Made by a program: the position numbers and the translations under genes. A DNA stretch of 64,000 nucleotides from Tanypteryx hageni (taxonomy: Eukaryota > Arthropoda > Insecta > Odonata > Petaluridae), in the NCBI GenBank assembly GCA_028673005.1, contig CM054120.1, positions 60,572,057-60,636,056 of the forward strand, given 5' to 3'. The notes under the pieces were generated by a model. It was not told the origin of the DNA and made no database searches. It saw only the letters and a program-made list of their open reading frames with translations. Each line of letters begins with the position of its first letter. Within the stretch, counting starts at the first letter, position 1. Below, piece by piece: positions 34,996-47,654 of this stretch.

Positions 34996-35584
34996 TTTGA
35001 GTTGTCTACAGATTGTCTGGGATTTGCAACTTCTTACGGAGAAAAGTATGAAGGTTAATTTTCTTATCGTGAAAATTCAAATCTTACTTGAAACGTTCTA
35101 AATCACATTTAAAAATTTGTTCTCTTTTTATCCGTTTCAAGAGGGCATCAAAAATGTGCGCCAGTGTCTCACACTAAAAAAGAGCGAACTGCAAGTACAT
35201 TAGTAGGGGAGGATCGTGTGTTCCGGTGAATGTAAAAATCCACCGCAAAATTTTGTCTCTAAGAAATAATTTTGATGGATTTTGAAATGAAGCAAATGAC
35301 ATGGTTATACATTATGGTACACTAATCGAGTTTAAAACAAAACGAATTCAAATTCAAAGGAATTTCATCGATTAGGAACAACTCGTTTGAAGTGAAGCAG
35401 AAAATTTAAAATGAATATTTTTTGTAAAACTTTTGATTTGGTGACATCACAAACAGGTATGCGATTCAAGAAAACAATAAAACTAAGACATTTCATCAGT
35501 CTTCTCGAACCAGAGAAGCTTTTAATATTAAGCGCATCTGAAATTTGTTAACTCAAAAATATTTTACGATAAATATAAAAAATC

Positions 35585-35960
35585 TTTTACTCGAAGTTTG
35601 CAAGACGAATTAATAACACTAACAAGAAATTCATTTATGAGGATTATATTAAACGAGTGCAAGGATGTTAAGGAATATTTGGAACTTCTGATTATTAAAT
35701 GGGGCTAGCATCTGATCATTGCAACGTTTGCACAGCACATATGATTTATTTGACTCTCCCAATTTCAGTAGCATCCATGGAAAGAGGTTTTTCGAAAATA
35801 AAGTTGATTAAAAATTACCTGCGTAGTTGTATGGCGAAGAAAAGGTTAAAAAATCTATAAATTACGTCCCTTGAAATCTCAGATTTCAAGAAAATATTAT
35901 CAAATTTGGATGTAGTAATTAACAAATTTGCTATCATGGTATCGAGAAGGATGATTTAAA
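35585..35960 (+). pseudogene. hAT transposase C-terminal domain, C2 copy (broken)
   Basis: It matches 20,910-21,260. Here the core keeps the glutamate (SMERGFSK), closer to the family ERSFSK than the C1 copy, but the reading frame is lost by a one-base deletion in the tggggctagc word (35,700) and by a stop after KNL. No catalytic part remains. Confidence 0.75.
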
Positions 35961-36414
35961 TTGTATGTAATACCTACAATATAAATAAAATTATTTTTAA
36001 TTTTTTAGTATAATGTAAAAATATAATTTCTGTTTTTAATATAAAAAATGTAAATGTAAATTCTTTTACTTTATTGATGTTTTTAATTGAAGAAACTAGT
36101 GGCACCAGCAAAATATTCTGCGAATTTAGCAATTTGGATGTTTAAAAGTATTAATAGCCAATTTCTCCTTATAAAATTAGACAACTGATATTTTGAATGT
36201 AATGTTTGTTTTTATAATTTATATCTGCAACTTTAGTTGTCTCACCCATACGAATAGGTAACATTCCAGTATTGAAATAAAGAAAGAAGATTTTTTTCTT
36301 TTCGACAATCGTTAAAAATGCCCACAGCCCACACGCAAGTCTACTGAATTATAACAATAATCTTTAATTATTAATGTTGTAAAAAATTAACTTCGAAATT
36401 ACTTACAACATTAA

Positions 36415-36800
36415 TTTAGATGCTTCATAAACAGCGCGAAGCGAATAACGCAATTCTTTCGTCTATTTTAAGGCTTAATAAATGCTAATTCAATCGGAGG
36501 CAAAAATACGGGTCGCCTTGGGAACCCCCGGAAAGAGTACGAAAAAGCCATAAAATTTCGAAAAGAAATGCGTGTCTCTGCGAAATTCTTCCGTGTAACA
36601 TGTAATCATTGCAAGAATAAGATATTTTATAATTTTAGCTTCTAATAAATAAAAGTGGAGAAATTCGGTCCATATTTACGAATTTGAATGAATTAAAGTC
36701 ATAAACCTTGGACCTTGAAAAATCAAAAGTTTTGTGCAAACATATGGAAAAATATAATCGTCTCCCGGAGTCGAATATAGTTTTCCCGGGGACTCCTAGT
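36415..36800 (-). repeat. R-repeat, inverted copy in C2
   Basis: The counterpart of 21,715-22,080. Together with the plus-strand R copy at 37,110 it forms a widely spaced inverted pair across the C2/A3 junction. Confidence 0.7.
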
Positions 36801-37110
36801 TGGGAGAAACAAAATGGCGTTTACAGCATTTCTCTATGACAAACTATACATGAGATAAAACGGGGACGGACGGACACACAGACGGACCGAGAAACAGACA
36901 GACAGACGGGCAGACAGATGGAGAGTCATTGAGTATTTATATATAAAGATTGTTTTGTATTGTGCATGCGCAATATAAATTAATGTGCAATTCGAATATA
37001 GTATTTTTTATTGTGTATTTACAATGTTAAATAAAACTTTATTGGACATTTCTTTTGATTTAATTTTGTTAAATAATTTAGTCATTTGCCTTGGGGTCTA
37101 AAAACTGTAG
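36800..37110. repeat. C2/A3 junction spacer with gacggacagacagac run
   Basis: It includes ggacggacggacacacagac and a cagacagacagacgg run, then atttatatataaagattg. On the minus strand it reads as the gtccgtctgtctg head seen at 7,100, 26,085 and 60,400, so it is the 5' part of the inverted R/H element. It is missing at the C1/A2 junction. Confidence 0.5.
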
Positions 37111-37400
37111 CGTTCTTCTCCCGAATTCGTATCCCGATTTAAAGTAATTTAAAAATGTATTTTTTGAAAGCATTGCACTGGCTTAGACGTTACTCGGGAA
37201 AAATTGTCAGAAACATGCGTTTCTTTCCGAAATTTTATGGCTTTTTCGTACTCGTTCCGGGTGTTGCCAATGCGACCGGTCTCCGATTCAATTAGCGTCT
37301 ATTAAGCCTTCAAATAGACAAATCAATTGCGTTATTCGCTTCGCGCTTTTTATGAAGCATCGCAATTATTGTTGTATCAATGTCAAACTTAACGTTGCAA
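37110..37400 (+). repeat. R-repeat in A3
   Basis: It matches 3,115-3,400 (ggctttttcgtactcgttcc, ttattcgcttcgcgc, gaagcatcgcaattatt). Confidence 0.7.
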
Positions 37401-37532
37401 CTTAATTATCTGAAGATTATTATTACTCAGTATACTGAGTTTGGGCTTTATAATGATGATGATTTTCTGATTAAGTTTTTAGGTTTTATGTTTATCGATG
37501 TTTATCCTACCTATCCTACCAAGTATATTTAT

Positions 37533-37977
37533 AAGTGATATTCTACGAGATATAAAGAAAAGTTTATTTTTGTCACCAGTAAAGTGGCACTCCCGATTAG
37601 GCTACGTGACCCATTCATATCATTTTCTCTGTCCTTTTGTCCTATATACCAAATTTGATGAACATCTGTCCTGTAGTTTCGCAGATGAAACATGCGGACG
37701 GACGGACACGACTGAGTCATAAGGCGTTCTTTTTTTACTTTTTGCAAATAACGCCTGCAATTGAACGCCTTATTGTCAGGTTGTTCCTGTCCGCCTGTTC
37801 CTCCATCCGCAAGTTTCATCTGCGAGGCTACTTGGCGGATGTTCATCAAATTGGGTGATTATGACATAAGGGTAAAGAAAATAAGAAAGTGATTTAAATG
37901 TTTCACGTAGCGTAATCGGGAGTGCCACTTCGCTGTGAGAAAAAATTATCATTTCTCTGTATCGTAAAATTTTACTT
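37533..37977. repeat. Foldback hairpin, copy 3
   Basis: Left arm from aagtgatattctacgag, right arm ending cgtaaaattttactt. Inner arms share atttgatgaacatc and ttcgcagatgaaacatg. The flanks are arranged as in copy 1. About 445 bp. Confidence 0.75.
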
Positions 37978-38224
37978 AAAATGTTTTCTGACATTATTTG
38001 TTAAACTAGTCCAATAGTCAAATGTTTTGTTCAGTACATTTTTATCGAAGGAGTAGCCAATTTTAAGAAATTCAAACGAGACGGTCGTAATTCGTTTTGA
38101 GGTTAGAAAATTTCGTATTGAGTGAAATCTGAAGATCAATTGCTATATTTTTGACGTGTTTTGACAAATTTCCGTCAATTATGCGGGTATGTTCAGATTA
38201 TGTATTAAAATTAAGATACTTTCC

Positions 38225-38480
38225 ATTCTTCCTCTATTTCTCTCTTCCTTCCTCCCATTCCCTTCCCGCCTTCGCACTTTATTCTCTCTCCCTCCTATTC
38301 ACCCTCACTCCCATTCTCCCTCCTATTTCTTATCTCTCTTCCTTCTTCCCATTCTCCATCCCTCTCTCCCTCCTACTCTTCATCCTCCCATCCTCCCTCT
38401 CCCTCATATTCTCCTCCCTTTCACCTTCACATTCTCCTCCCTTTCTCCCTCACATTCTCCTTCTCATCCTCCTCAGCGCG
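38225..38480 (+). repeat. Polypyrimidine tract in A3
   Basis: The counterpart of 23,275-23,510, with an extra attcaccctcactccc-type insertion. Confidence 0.85.
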
Positions 38481-39474
38481 ATATACGTAGAATATTTATT
38501 TGTTAAACATTACGCAAGACAACTCTAGTTTACCATAATTATTTCAACTCTCTGGAACATACTTTAATGTGAATTATATATATTTTTTATTTTCAATCCA
38601 CATGAAATTTTCTTTCATTAAATTAACATTTATATCTTTTATTCAGAGGAAATATCGCCCCTCAAAACAGCACCATAAACGAATTTACTTCTTAAATTAC
38701 TATGTAAACCTTAAATAAACTAATTCCGATTAGCTCATTCTATAAATTTCTGCCACATTTTAAATTTCTATATACAACCTTGATCGAGTTATTCGTGTTT
38801 TAATAAGTTTACACTCAGGCCAAAGGGCGGACAACATAGCATTTTATTGCTATTTTTGTGATTCTTTTAACTTCTATTACTCTCTCTGTTTCCCAAACAT
38901 TCCTCAAGTCCTCCATTCTCCTACCTGACTCCCGTAACCTGTCGCCCAATCCTTAACTCTATACAATTTTTAAATGCTCGGTTTGTTAATTATAACGTCC
39001 AGCACGTTTATAAGATTTTAGTACCTTTTCTATTCACATATATTAAATTTAGCTCATTATTACGATTGTTATTCTTTTTCCATAATATTTCACCTTTTTA
39101 GGTTTCCTTCTCGAAAATAACGAAAAGAATAATTTTTACATTGATTGCTAAGAAAATCATTTTCCTCTCCTTCCGTCTTTCTCTTTTTCTCGTAATAAAA
39201 GACTTCAAAGCACGCTTGATCCTCTAAAATTTGAAGTAACAGAAGGATTTCCAGGAGTATCAATATAATTGGTTGGCAAGAGTACATCTCGTTAAAATGG
39301 CAAGATTTCCCCAAAATATGTTAATTAAACATTTAACACGAGGAATTTCGAACTGTAGGAAAAAACAGTGAACAGAATTAGAAACGCTGATTTTCTTCTG
39401 TAGAATGGTCTAAGTTGAACGGTCGTACGTCAATTGTTTCTAATTTTAATTACCAAATGAAAAATGACTGCGCG

Positions 39475-39605
39475 ACAAAAGGTCGACTCTTACGTGTTAC
39501 CTTATGGAGAATGCAAATCATCCCCTGGAGTAGAAATCTGGACGTTTTTCGTAAATTTTCCTTCGTCACAGCATTTATAAATCTGAATAGAATACGTATC
39601 TATCA
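39475..39605 (-). repeat. Inverted 'H' repeat in A3
   Basis: The counterpart of 5,480-5,660. Confidence 0.5.
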
Positions 39606-39769
39606 CAAATTTCAAGTTTATATCTGCATATTTGATCGAGTAATTGGAATTTTATGCGCGAAAAAGTCATAATTTACGTCATCTATGTTATACACAGAAG
39701 CAAAAAAAGAAATTTCAGACCTTTTGTATTAGAAAATTCTTATGGAAGGCGAGCTCTGAATGCTTTTAT

Positions 39770-40105
39770 ACGAGAGAGGGGGGGAGGGAGGATGAGAGGG
39801 AGTGAGAGAGAAGGAGAGAGAGGGATGGAGTTAGAGAAGGAGGGAGAGGGAGATATAGGTAGATAATTGTATTTATTAGGGCGAGATTGAGACTAGGAAG
39901 TCTATTTTTTACAGAAGGATAGAGGGAGAGAATTAGGGAGAGATGGCGAGGAAGATAGAGATCAAGGGATGGAGAGACGGAGAGATACAGGAGGAGGGAG
40001 AGGGTGAGATAGGTAGATAATTGTATTAATTAGGGCGAGATTAAGACTGCGAAGGTTATTTTTAGAGAGATGGGGAGATGGATGCAGAGGGAGGGCTGGC
40101 GGGGA
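39770..40105 (+). repeat. GA tract in A3, end of the array
   Basis: Two ~150 bp modules (near 39,867 and 40,018) are present. The third is lost because array similarity stops at about 40,105. Confidence 0.75.
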
Positions 40106-41030
40106 ACTATATTCGGTGAAGTGCATATCGTGCAAGCAGTTTGTTTTTCGTCAACATCGCAGTATAATCTTTGATAACTGTATTAAAAATGGATTAGGAG
40201 ATAGCTCTTCATAAAGTGATTTTTATTTTTTTTTGTTAAAATTCATTTTGTATTATTACAAATTTTGCACTACTTATGTGTGCAGTGCAAGATATGAACA
40301 TTTTAAATAAAAACGTCGGTACTTTTTGTTAAAAACACTTATTCATAGTAAATCCGCCTACGAAAGCTGCCAGGTGAATATTTCTCCATATGTAATAGTA
40401 GCGTGGTTGTTTTATAAGTGCAGCACTTAAGGCTTAAATATCCTATACTTCCCATCATTTTCAATAGGTATTATCAATTCTGAAGCTAGTTACATTCATT
40501 TTCTTTACTTTTTTCTCTACCACAGTGTCTTTTTCACCTTAACTACACGGGTATAAACAAGGATTGATTATATTATTATGATATTTTTTCATTATATTTT
40601 CGAAAGGTTGGACATTAATGTCGATACTCGTTTTTTATCCCAATTTCGTTAACGGTTCGACCATATCGTATTATATGACCAAATATAATTTCCACCCTAA
40701 CTATACAGATTTAAACAATGATTTATTTTAAACAGCACTTAGCTAAATCATAATTTTCGTTAAGGCGAAAATAGATTTCGCTGCTTCCTTTTTGTTTGGA
40801 TATCGTATACAGTTCCATTCAATCGCACCTAACTTCACGACATATGTGCCTTACTGTGCCGTCTGCAACAGCGCCTTTTCTACATAACTATACAGGTATA
40901 AACGAGGTCTTCTTGTATGCTACACTTGGCAATATTTCCGTAAGGTTGGAACCCTTTTTAGATGCTTCTTTTTTTAATGTCGTTATCGTAAACGCTGCGA
41001 TTGTATCATTGTGTCGTACATCACACACTT
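40106..41030. other. Single-copy spacer after the array
   Basis: No recognised gene. A loosely repeated pattern of ctatac-gg-tataaac-a-g words near 40,545, 40,700 and 40,885 suggests an old minisatellite. The open frame at 40,796-41,032 (78 codons) has no recognisable domain. Confidence 0.4.
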
Positions 41031-41039
41031 AAACGCTGT

Positions 41040-41165
41040 GCATTACATTTACGTATTCAGATTTGAGTCTTTGCCAGCTCAGTGGCGCATTGTCAGCGGC
41101 TCAGTGGGCTGCTCATTTCGGCGGTGAGGATGCTGTGGGTTTGTCGTTGGTTGCGGCATAAAGAG
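41040..41165 (+). other. Possible 5' exon of a plus-strand transcript
   Basis: This is a GC-richer stretch with two TCAGTGG words, resembling the arthropod initiator TCAGT, followed by a strong donor (aaagag|gtaagg at 41,165/41,166). An alternative donor gcg|gtgagg lies near 41,123. It holds no long frame, so it would be a 5' untranslated or non-coding exon. Expression evidence is needed. Confidence 0.3.
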
Positions 41166-42351
41166 GTAAGGAAATCTTTGGACATACTTATTTGGAATTA
41201 GAGTCGGATTTATGTAATCGGTTTATTCAAATGTATGTTATTTTTAGCGAAAATCAATGCTGGCTTTACTCTTAGTTTTTACTTATCGTAAAGTGTGCCT
41301 ATGCACTCGACGCAAATGTTTATTTGTTCATTAACCTCGTTAAGCATTGTTTAAATGACACGGTTATTGTGGTATGACGCATTTGTATTTTCGTGTTGTA
41401 ATCTGTTTCAACAGAGCACATGTACTTACTTCAGGCGTACTTGGGAAAGTTGAGACATGGATGTGGTTATCGAGTAATCCAGAGTTTTTCAAAGTTACGG
41501 CAGCAGCGTAACGTTGGGACGCAAAACGCTCAATTAAGTTTCATCCAATATATGCCTATTGACGCCAAATTCTTTCTCAGTTAATCAAAATCGACTAATG
41601 GGATTTAAAGGTTATTTGATAGTACCATTTTAGTTTTAAATGCAACCTTAGAAATTCGTGCTTGCATATATATTATTTTATTAGGTCGAAAAACGTATTT
41701 TGTGTTAATACTGACGTAGCGGATGCAATTTTGAAAAAAAGCTGTAGTACATAGTTGAATGGATCTGTAAGCGAGGTAGGTAAAAGTGGAATTCGATCGC
41801 ATTACAGAAGTATAATCAAATTTCCATCGTTACGTGTTTGTATGAAAATGATATATTAGATTGAGTTATAGGCCGCCGTGTTCATCCTGCGATTTCATTC
41901 ATGATTAGAGATGTGTCAAATACCGATGCACGGTAGCATACTTGTGCTTCATCAGGTTGTGATTTTTTAGTATGCGGATTTTGTTTCCGAGAGCTAGAGG
42001 TGACATTTTCTTATCGTGAGAGCATTTCATTAATTAGAGCATGCAATTATCGATCGAGAAACTCGTGAACAGTCACGATGGTTTCAGTTGCTCTTTAGGT
42101 ACGTAGTCAATAAATGGTAGATAGTTTTGAAGGGAGTATTAAATTTAACTAAGCACCTTATGAAAAATAATTCTCTTTTCTTTAATTTTGAATTGAAAAA
42201 TAACTTGAGTCGCAATAGAATTTGTTTTGAGTATTAGTGGAATGGTTTAGCATGGGGAAAGCGAGACCATTATATAATGCACTCAAGGAATTGAATTCAG
42301 GATGAAATTACATAATGCAAGATTTTTTATTTGATTTTCTTGTTGTTTCAG

Positions 42352-42443
42352 AGGCCTGTGTCAAACATACTTTCCTGTTGAAGTCGACAACGCAGATGAC
42401 GTCTTGTAACTGATTGGGCATGTGGCGACATGAAATATTGGTG
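42352..42443 (+). other. Possible second exon with a start codon
   Basis: A strong acceptor (ttgttgtttcag) is followed by 92 bases and a strong donor (gtg|gtgagta). Near its end an ATG opens MWRHEILV and runs in phase 0 into the donor; an earlier ATG gives only MTSC before a stop. No downstream coding exon was identified, so the product is unknown. Confidence 0.3.
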
Positions 42444-44924
42444 GTGAGTATTATCAATGCGTTTTAAGAAGTAATTTGATTGAGTTTTTATATAGGGCAT
42501 TTATCAGATTATCTTTTAAGTAACACAATTGTTTGATGTTATCTCAGAAGTTTCTGCAATTATTATTACTGCATTTTAATGAGTACCTTGGTTCAATTTA
42601 ATCATGTTACCATGCGTTCATTTTTGGAATTTAATTTATTTTAGCATACAGGCATCCCTCATTTGACGCAATTTTGCTATAATGCGATTTAATCTTAATT
42701 CGAAAAATTTCATGTAAATAAAAAATTCGCCTAGTGAAAAAAATAATTACCACACGAATAACTCTTTGATTGCGTGCGGTGCCAGCGTTCTGCATGTGTT
42801 ATTTCCATGGCTACTTTTGTTTAGTCTCGATGAGGTTAAGAGTCGATGTTATCATAGCGTCAACTAGTAGAAAAAGGAAAGCAATATAAAAAGGAAATGG
42901 AAATCTTACCTGAAAGTGAATCGAAAGATAGTATGAGTTCAGTCAGTGATAGCGAGAATCGTATTAAAGATCGTGCTCAAATTAATAAGGTAGAAACGTA
43001 AATTTTTCTTTGTTGAGTGGGCATATACGAAACCATCTCTCTCTCCTGTCCATGTGTGCTTCTAGTATCTTTGTTTGCCCGTTTTTGAAGTTTTTCCGAT
43101 AAACTTATGAGGAAGATGTAGAAATCTATGGTAAAGCAGCATGATACTAATATAGCAGGTAGATGGTTCCGGTGGACCAAAAAGCGTCTAGTTCGCGCAT
43201 GACGTCACGTGAAATTAACTTTGTAGCGGGAAGCTCAAAATGTATATAAAAATGAACGTAAATCGGCTGCTGATATAAGTCTGTTTATTTCTTCGCCCTT
43301 CGTTGTTTTAAATAATACATTTATAATACATGCAATGCATGAAATCCCGTGAAGTTAATTTGTACATACTATGATTTTTTGTTACAAGTACCGGAATCGG
43401 AAAAAGTTTAACGTTCGGGATCGAGAGAACTTCGACGAAGGGAAAAGACTTCTAAGAAAGGTCCCGGACTAATCATAATTTCCCCTATGATTCTCAAAGG
43501 ACAATATTTCCCAAGCTCACTTTTTAGTTTTTGTTTATGAGCGATTTCTTCGAATTTCGCGTAAATATTGGCGTTTTTATCATTCGTTAAGTGTTACTAT
43601 TGCAACGACTATTGCTGGACTCGGATTCGGTATAGACTAGGTTTGACTAAAAAACATGCGTGATCGATTTAGTTTTTCATTCGAATGTATTTTTAATGTT
43701 GTATAACGCTAATTTATGAAATTAGGGAACACAGAGCAACTCATCTGCGGTGATTTTAATGCCATTAAAGCCAATATAAGTAATAGCTGCACCACATTTA
43801 ATTTAAAATAATTATTAGGAATGTAGGCATCATAAATTCCATTTGGATCATAATAGAACAGTGTTTCCCAATCCTACTGTATTTGTCTATAAACTTTATT
43901 GAGTTTATATTCAGTAATTTTGAATATTCTGCTGCACATATACGACAAACAAAAGATGTAAGACCAATTGGTTAAAGCATGGCTTACAAAATATCAATGA
44001 TGCCCTGTATAAATATGGTATTTCTGCTTTAGTAAATGCAGATTACAAATTTTATGGTTTCGACTCCTACCTTAGAATAATGGCAAAAATGAAATTTCTA
44101 TGATATGCTCAAGTTACCCTTGCATATGAATGCCAACCGTTGACTATCCATGAAAATATCATGTGCTAGCCATGTCATATTTTTTTAATTACACAATACC
44201 ACATTGCTCCTAAAGGATTAGACTGATCTCAGATTTTAGATGATATAATTAAAGTGGGTTGTAGGAAATATATTTAAAAGCAGAATAAAATATTTAATGA
44301 TAAATCAAAAATCTTGCATTCAGAAATTTATTCTGTAATCGTAAACAACACACATGGAGCATATGTTACATAACCACATATGGTACACACTGACTTACCA
44401 TGAACTCCGTTGACATTTTGTCACTGATATAAAATCAATATTAACAATGTGGTGACCAAATATTTACTTGTAAAAGCTAAGATGGTGATGATTGACGAGG
44501 ATGTGAAAACCATTGATGATGTGAGATGCGATTGAGGTCCACCCAGCCCTAATCTGGTGGTGGGGTTGCCACCTTAACCTTCAAACAGGCCGGGATCTGC
44601 TTTAGTCTGCTCTCTCACTCTTTGTGGGAATCGATTAACTAATACTTAATGTCATACTGAATGAATAAATTTCATAACATTTATGCTTAAGCTATTTATA
44701 ACGGCATCACTGGTTTAAATGTAACAAACTTCAGGTGATAGCTAGGCAATTAAAACCGTTTGAGAATAATTTTACATATTTCTACATATTAGTAGTATCA
44801 TGATAAAGCGGTATACGTGAAGTAATTCGTAAATATGGAATAAAAGATGTGCGATATAGTGCTTCTGTGAATGCTTAAAATAATTCATCATTCCGTTTCA
44901 CCTCAAAAATACCTAAAGAATTTT

Positions 44925-45490
44925 TAAAATTCCTTATATAATAATTCTCAAGTGTGTCTGTCACGGTACTTTTGGGCATTTCACAATGGTATTAATAGGT
45001 GAACTTTCACAATCGTTAAACCCCCATGAGGTGGTCTCTAGAAAAATCAAACATCTCTGAAAAAGTTCGACTCCGGGAGACGATTATATTTTCCCGTAAG
45101 TTTACGCGTGATTTTCGATTTTTCAAGGTTCAAGATTTTTTCTTTCATTCATCAAAATACAAAAATATGGACCAATTTTCTCTGTAATTGCTTTATTCGA
45201 CGGCTAAAACTGTAAAATATATTATTCTTGCAATGTTTTTACGTTACACGGAAGAATTTGTCAAATATATTTTCGACATTTTATGGCTTTTTCGTACTCT
45301 TTCCGGGTGTTGCCAGGGCGACCCGCATTGCTGCCTCCGATTCAATCAGTCTATTAAGCCTTCAAACAGACGAAAGTATTGAGTTATTCGCTTCGCGCTT
45401 TTTATAAAGCATCGCAATTATTGTTGTAGCAACGTCAAACGTAATAGATTGCAACAAGTAATAGCAGATAATTATCATTCGGTAAATTGT
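44925..45490 (+). repeat. R/H interspersed element, single-copy region
   Basis: Starts with tataataattctcaagtgtg and runs through the H head (gttcgactccgggagacg) to the R core and gcatcgcaattattgttgta. It lies outside the array, showing that the family is dispersed. Confidence 0.65.
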
Positions 45491-45994
45491 GTGTGGACTG
45501 AGGGAGTTTTAAACGATTGACTAAAAAAAATCTTCTTTCTTTATTTCAATACTGGAATATTACCTTTTTCGTAAGTAAAATCATTATATTCTATATAAGT
45601 AATGTTTGTTAACGCAAATAGTCCAATGCATCAGTTTTGAATTTGATGATAAGGAGAATATGAGCTATTATTATTTTTTATTTTCAACAGAGAAATATAA
45701 CACATTGTGAAGTACAAAAAATTTGTGTTGGTAACAATTCATGAGTAAAAAATGAAATAAATTGTTGAATTATTTATATATGAAAAACATTGCATGTCTA
45801 GAAATTAATAGTAGTTGTCCGATACTTGAGGAAACGTGATTGATTGTGAGTTCATATTCAATAAAGTTTCAGTAGTTATCATTGGAAATAAGGTAAGGTA
45901 AAATTTAAAATTTTTCCTTTTGAATATACCATGATATAAGATTAACATTAACTGTGTGACATTGAGAGGTCGGCTTTTTAGTAGACCCTGTGAG

Positions 45995-46195
45995 AATTAT
46001 TGTGTGTGTGTATTTTCCTGTGTGAGCATTTCTCCGTGTGAGCATTTATTTGTGTGTGCATTTATCCGTGTGTGCATTTTTCCGTGTGAGCATTTTTCCA
46101 TGTGCGTGGGTATTTTTCATGTGAGCATTTATGAAAGTGGGGATTTTTCTGTCTGGATTTTTCCTATGGGCTTTTTTCGTGTGTGCATTTATCTG
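45995..46195 (+). repeat. Minisatellite, unit near gtgtgagcatttttcc
   Basis: About ten imperfect copies of a 14-18 base unit (tgtgtgagcatttttccg type) run in tandem. The Cys/Phe/Ile-rich 86-codon open frame is a by-product of the repeat. Confidence 0.8.
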
Positions 46196-46489
46196 GCCAC
46201 CGCTAAAATTATGTAAGACTAATACAAATTAAGTGCAAGTATAAATAAAGTATAAATACTCAGTATTATGCTAATCCTCAAAGTTTCAGATGAATACAAT
46301 GAATAGGTAAAAGTACGAATTTTATCTCAAGTTTACTCCAGAGTGGTCAACTCATTTGAATCTCCTCCAAACTTTGGGATGACCTTGATTTAAATGCCCT
46401 CCATGCTTGAGGGGTTAACTCACATTATGCGATTTTCACTTTACATTCCAGGAAAGAATTAATCGCATGAAGTGTGGGATGCCTATATT

Positions 46490-47650
46490 TACCAAAATAG
46501 TGCCTCATTAATAGGTTTTTTTTACAAACAGAAATTTTACTTAACCTAATACAAAGGTTTTATTATAATGAACATGTAAAATATGTTACGTCAAAATATC
46601 ATCATTGCCTAATTGCCATAATTGCCTAACTCAGATGTGGTTTGAACATATCCCAAATGACAATTAATTGATGAGAGGAAGTTTGAATAGATATTAAAAT
46701 TGTAGTGCTGAAAACAAAAATATGTAATGTAGTATAATATGCAAGAAGAAAGAAGTTGGGTTTAATATTTAGAGAATATTATTTGGACTGAGCGGTAGAT
46801 AATGCTTTGCATGCATTAGGATTAGTGTGGAGTTTGAAGAAAAAGTTTAGGACAAAAGTTAGTGTCCAATTTTGGATCAACAGTTGGTTATAAGAACAGC
46901 AGAGAGGATGCCAGGAACAAATCAGAGATGAAAAGATTAAAGTAATCTTGGATATTTTTCAGAAAGAGGACTTGGATAGCACAGATTATTTTGAGTGGGC
47001 TTAAATTACTCTGAGGGGTGGAAAACTTGCAATGATTATTTATTAGGTGACAAGATGCCCTCTCTTTTATGGGATATGCCATTTTTCATCATGTCCAGAT
47101 AACATTTATCTGGGCAGTATTTTTTCTCTCTTAAACATTTTAAAACAGCTATAGAATGTTCTTTAAATAATTACTAGTAAAAATATTTATTTGCTTTATA
47201 GGAAATGTAGAAGGAATGGAATAATAAAATTTTATTCATAGCATGAGTAAAGATAATCTGATGGTATATGCTTCAGATTTTCTTAGAAATAGTGGGGTTC
47301 CTAGGTACAGTAGTAGTTTTTCTTTATTGTTAGTGATTTGTTTTTAAGTTATGTACCAATCTGAAAAATGAATGATAATTTAAAGCAGCGCTTCTAAACT
47401 GGTGGGATGCAAATTGATATTATGAAGCCTGCCCTAAGGTTTTGCAATTAGTTATTGATTCAGAATTTTTTTTAAAATTCCATGCATAAGAAGAAAGAGG
47501 CTTGGTAAATTTCCTTATGTTACTGGATGGGACTCGGGAAATTTCTTGAAGTTTAGGTGGGCTTTGATATTAAAAAGATTTAGAAATACTGATTTAAAGT
47601 TCTGACAGTGTATTTAACTGGCTAAAATAGTTCCCTACTACAGAGGGAGA
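46490..47650. other. Spacer before the gypsy remnant
   Basis: AT-rich, no gag or protease motif and no long terminal repeat recognised, so the gypsy element appears truncated at its 5' side or fully eroded there. Confidence 0.4.
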
Positions 47651-47654
47651 GTTT

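Larger units (their letters stand above)
33185..40105 (+). repeat. Tandem array unit 3, truncated (C2, A3)
   Basis: C2 and A3 repeat unit 2. Similarity stops at about 40,105 inside the last GA-rich segment of A3, next to the word ggctggcg. A3 lacks about 420 bp found in A1 and A2: the join at 38,171-38,173 corresponds to positions 22,805 and 23,224 in A2, and both edges share the trinucleotide tcc. A3 keeps the R-repeat and left flank of the hairpin that A2 has lost. Confidence 0.85.
42649..46485. mobile_element. Old Tigger1-like DNA transposon, inferred from ends
   Basis: At 42,649 a TA is followed by CAGGCATCCCTCATTTGACG and a ctataatgcgattt subterminal word. At 46,485 the minus strand reads TA, TAGGCATCCCACACTTCATG, then a tgaaaatcgcataatgtgag subterminal word. 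Both resemble the ends of Tigger1-type pogo elements (CAGGCATACCTC, subterminal AAAGCGAA-TATCGC). The ~3.8 kb between holds later insertions (an R/H copy at 44,925, possibly others) and no recognisable transposase. Confidence 0.45.

Noticed and set aside
45956..46216. Cys-rich 86-codon frame
   Set aside because: Explained by the 14-18 base tandem repeat.
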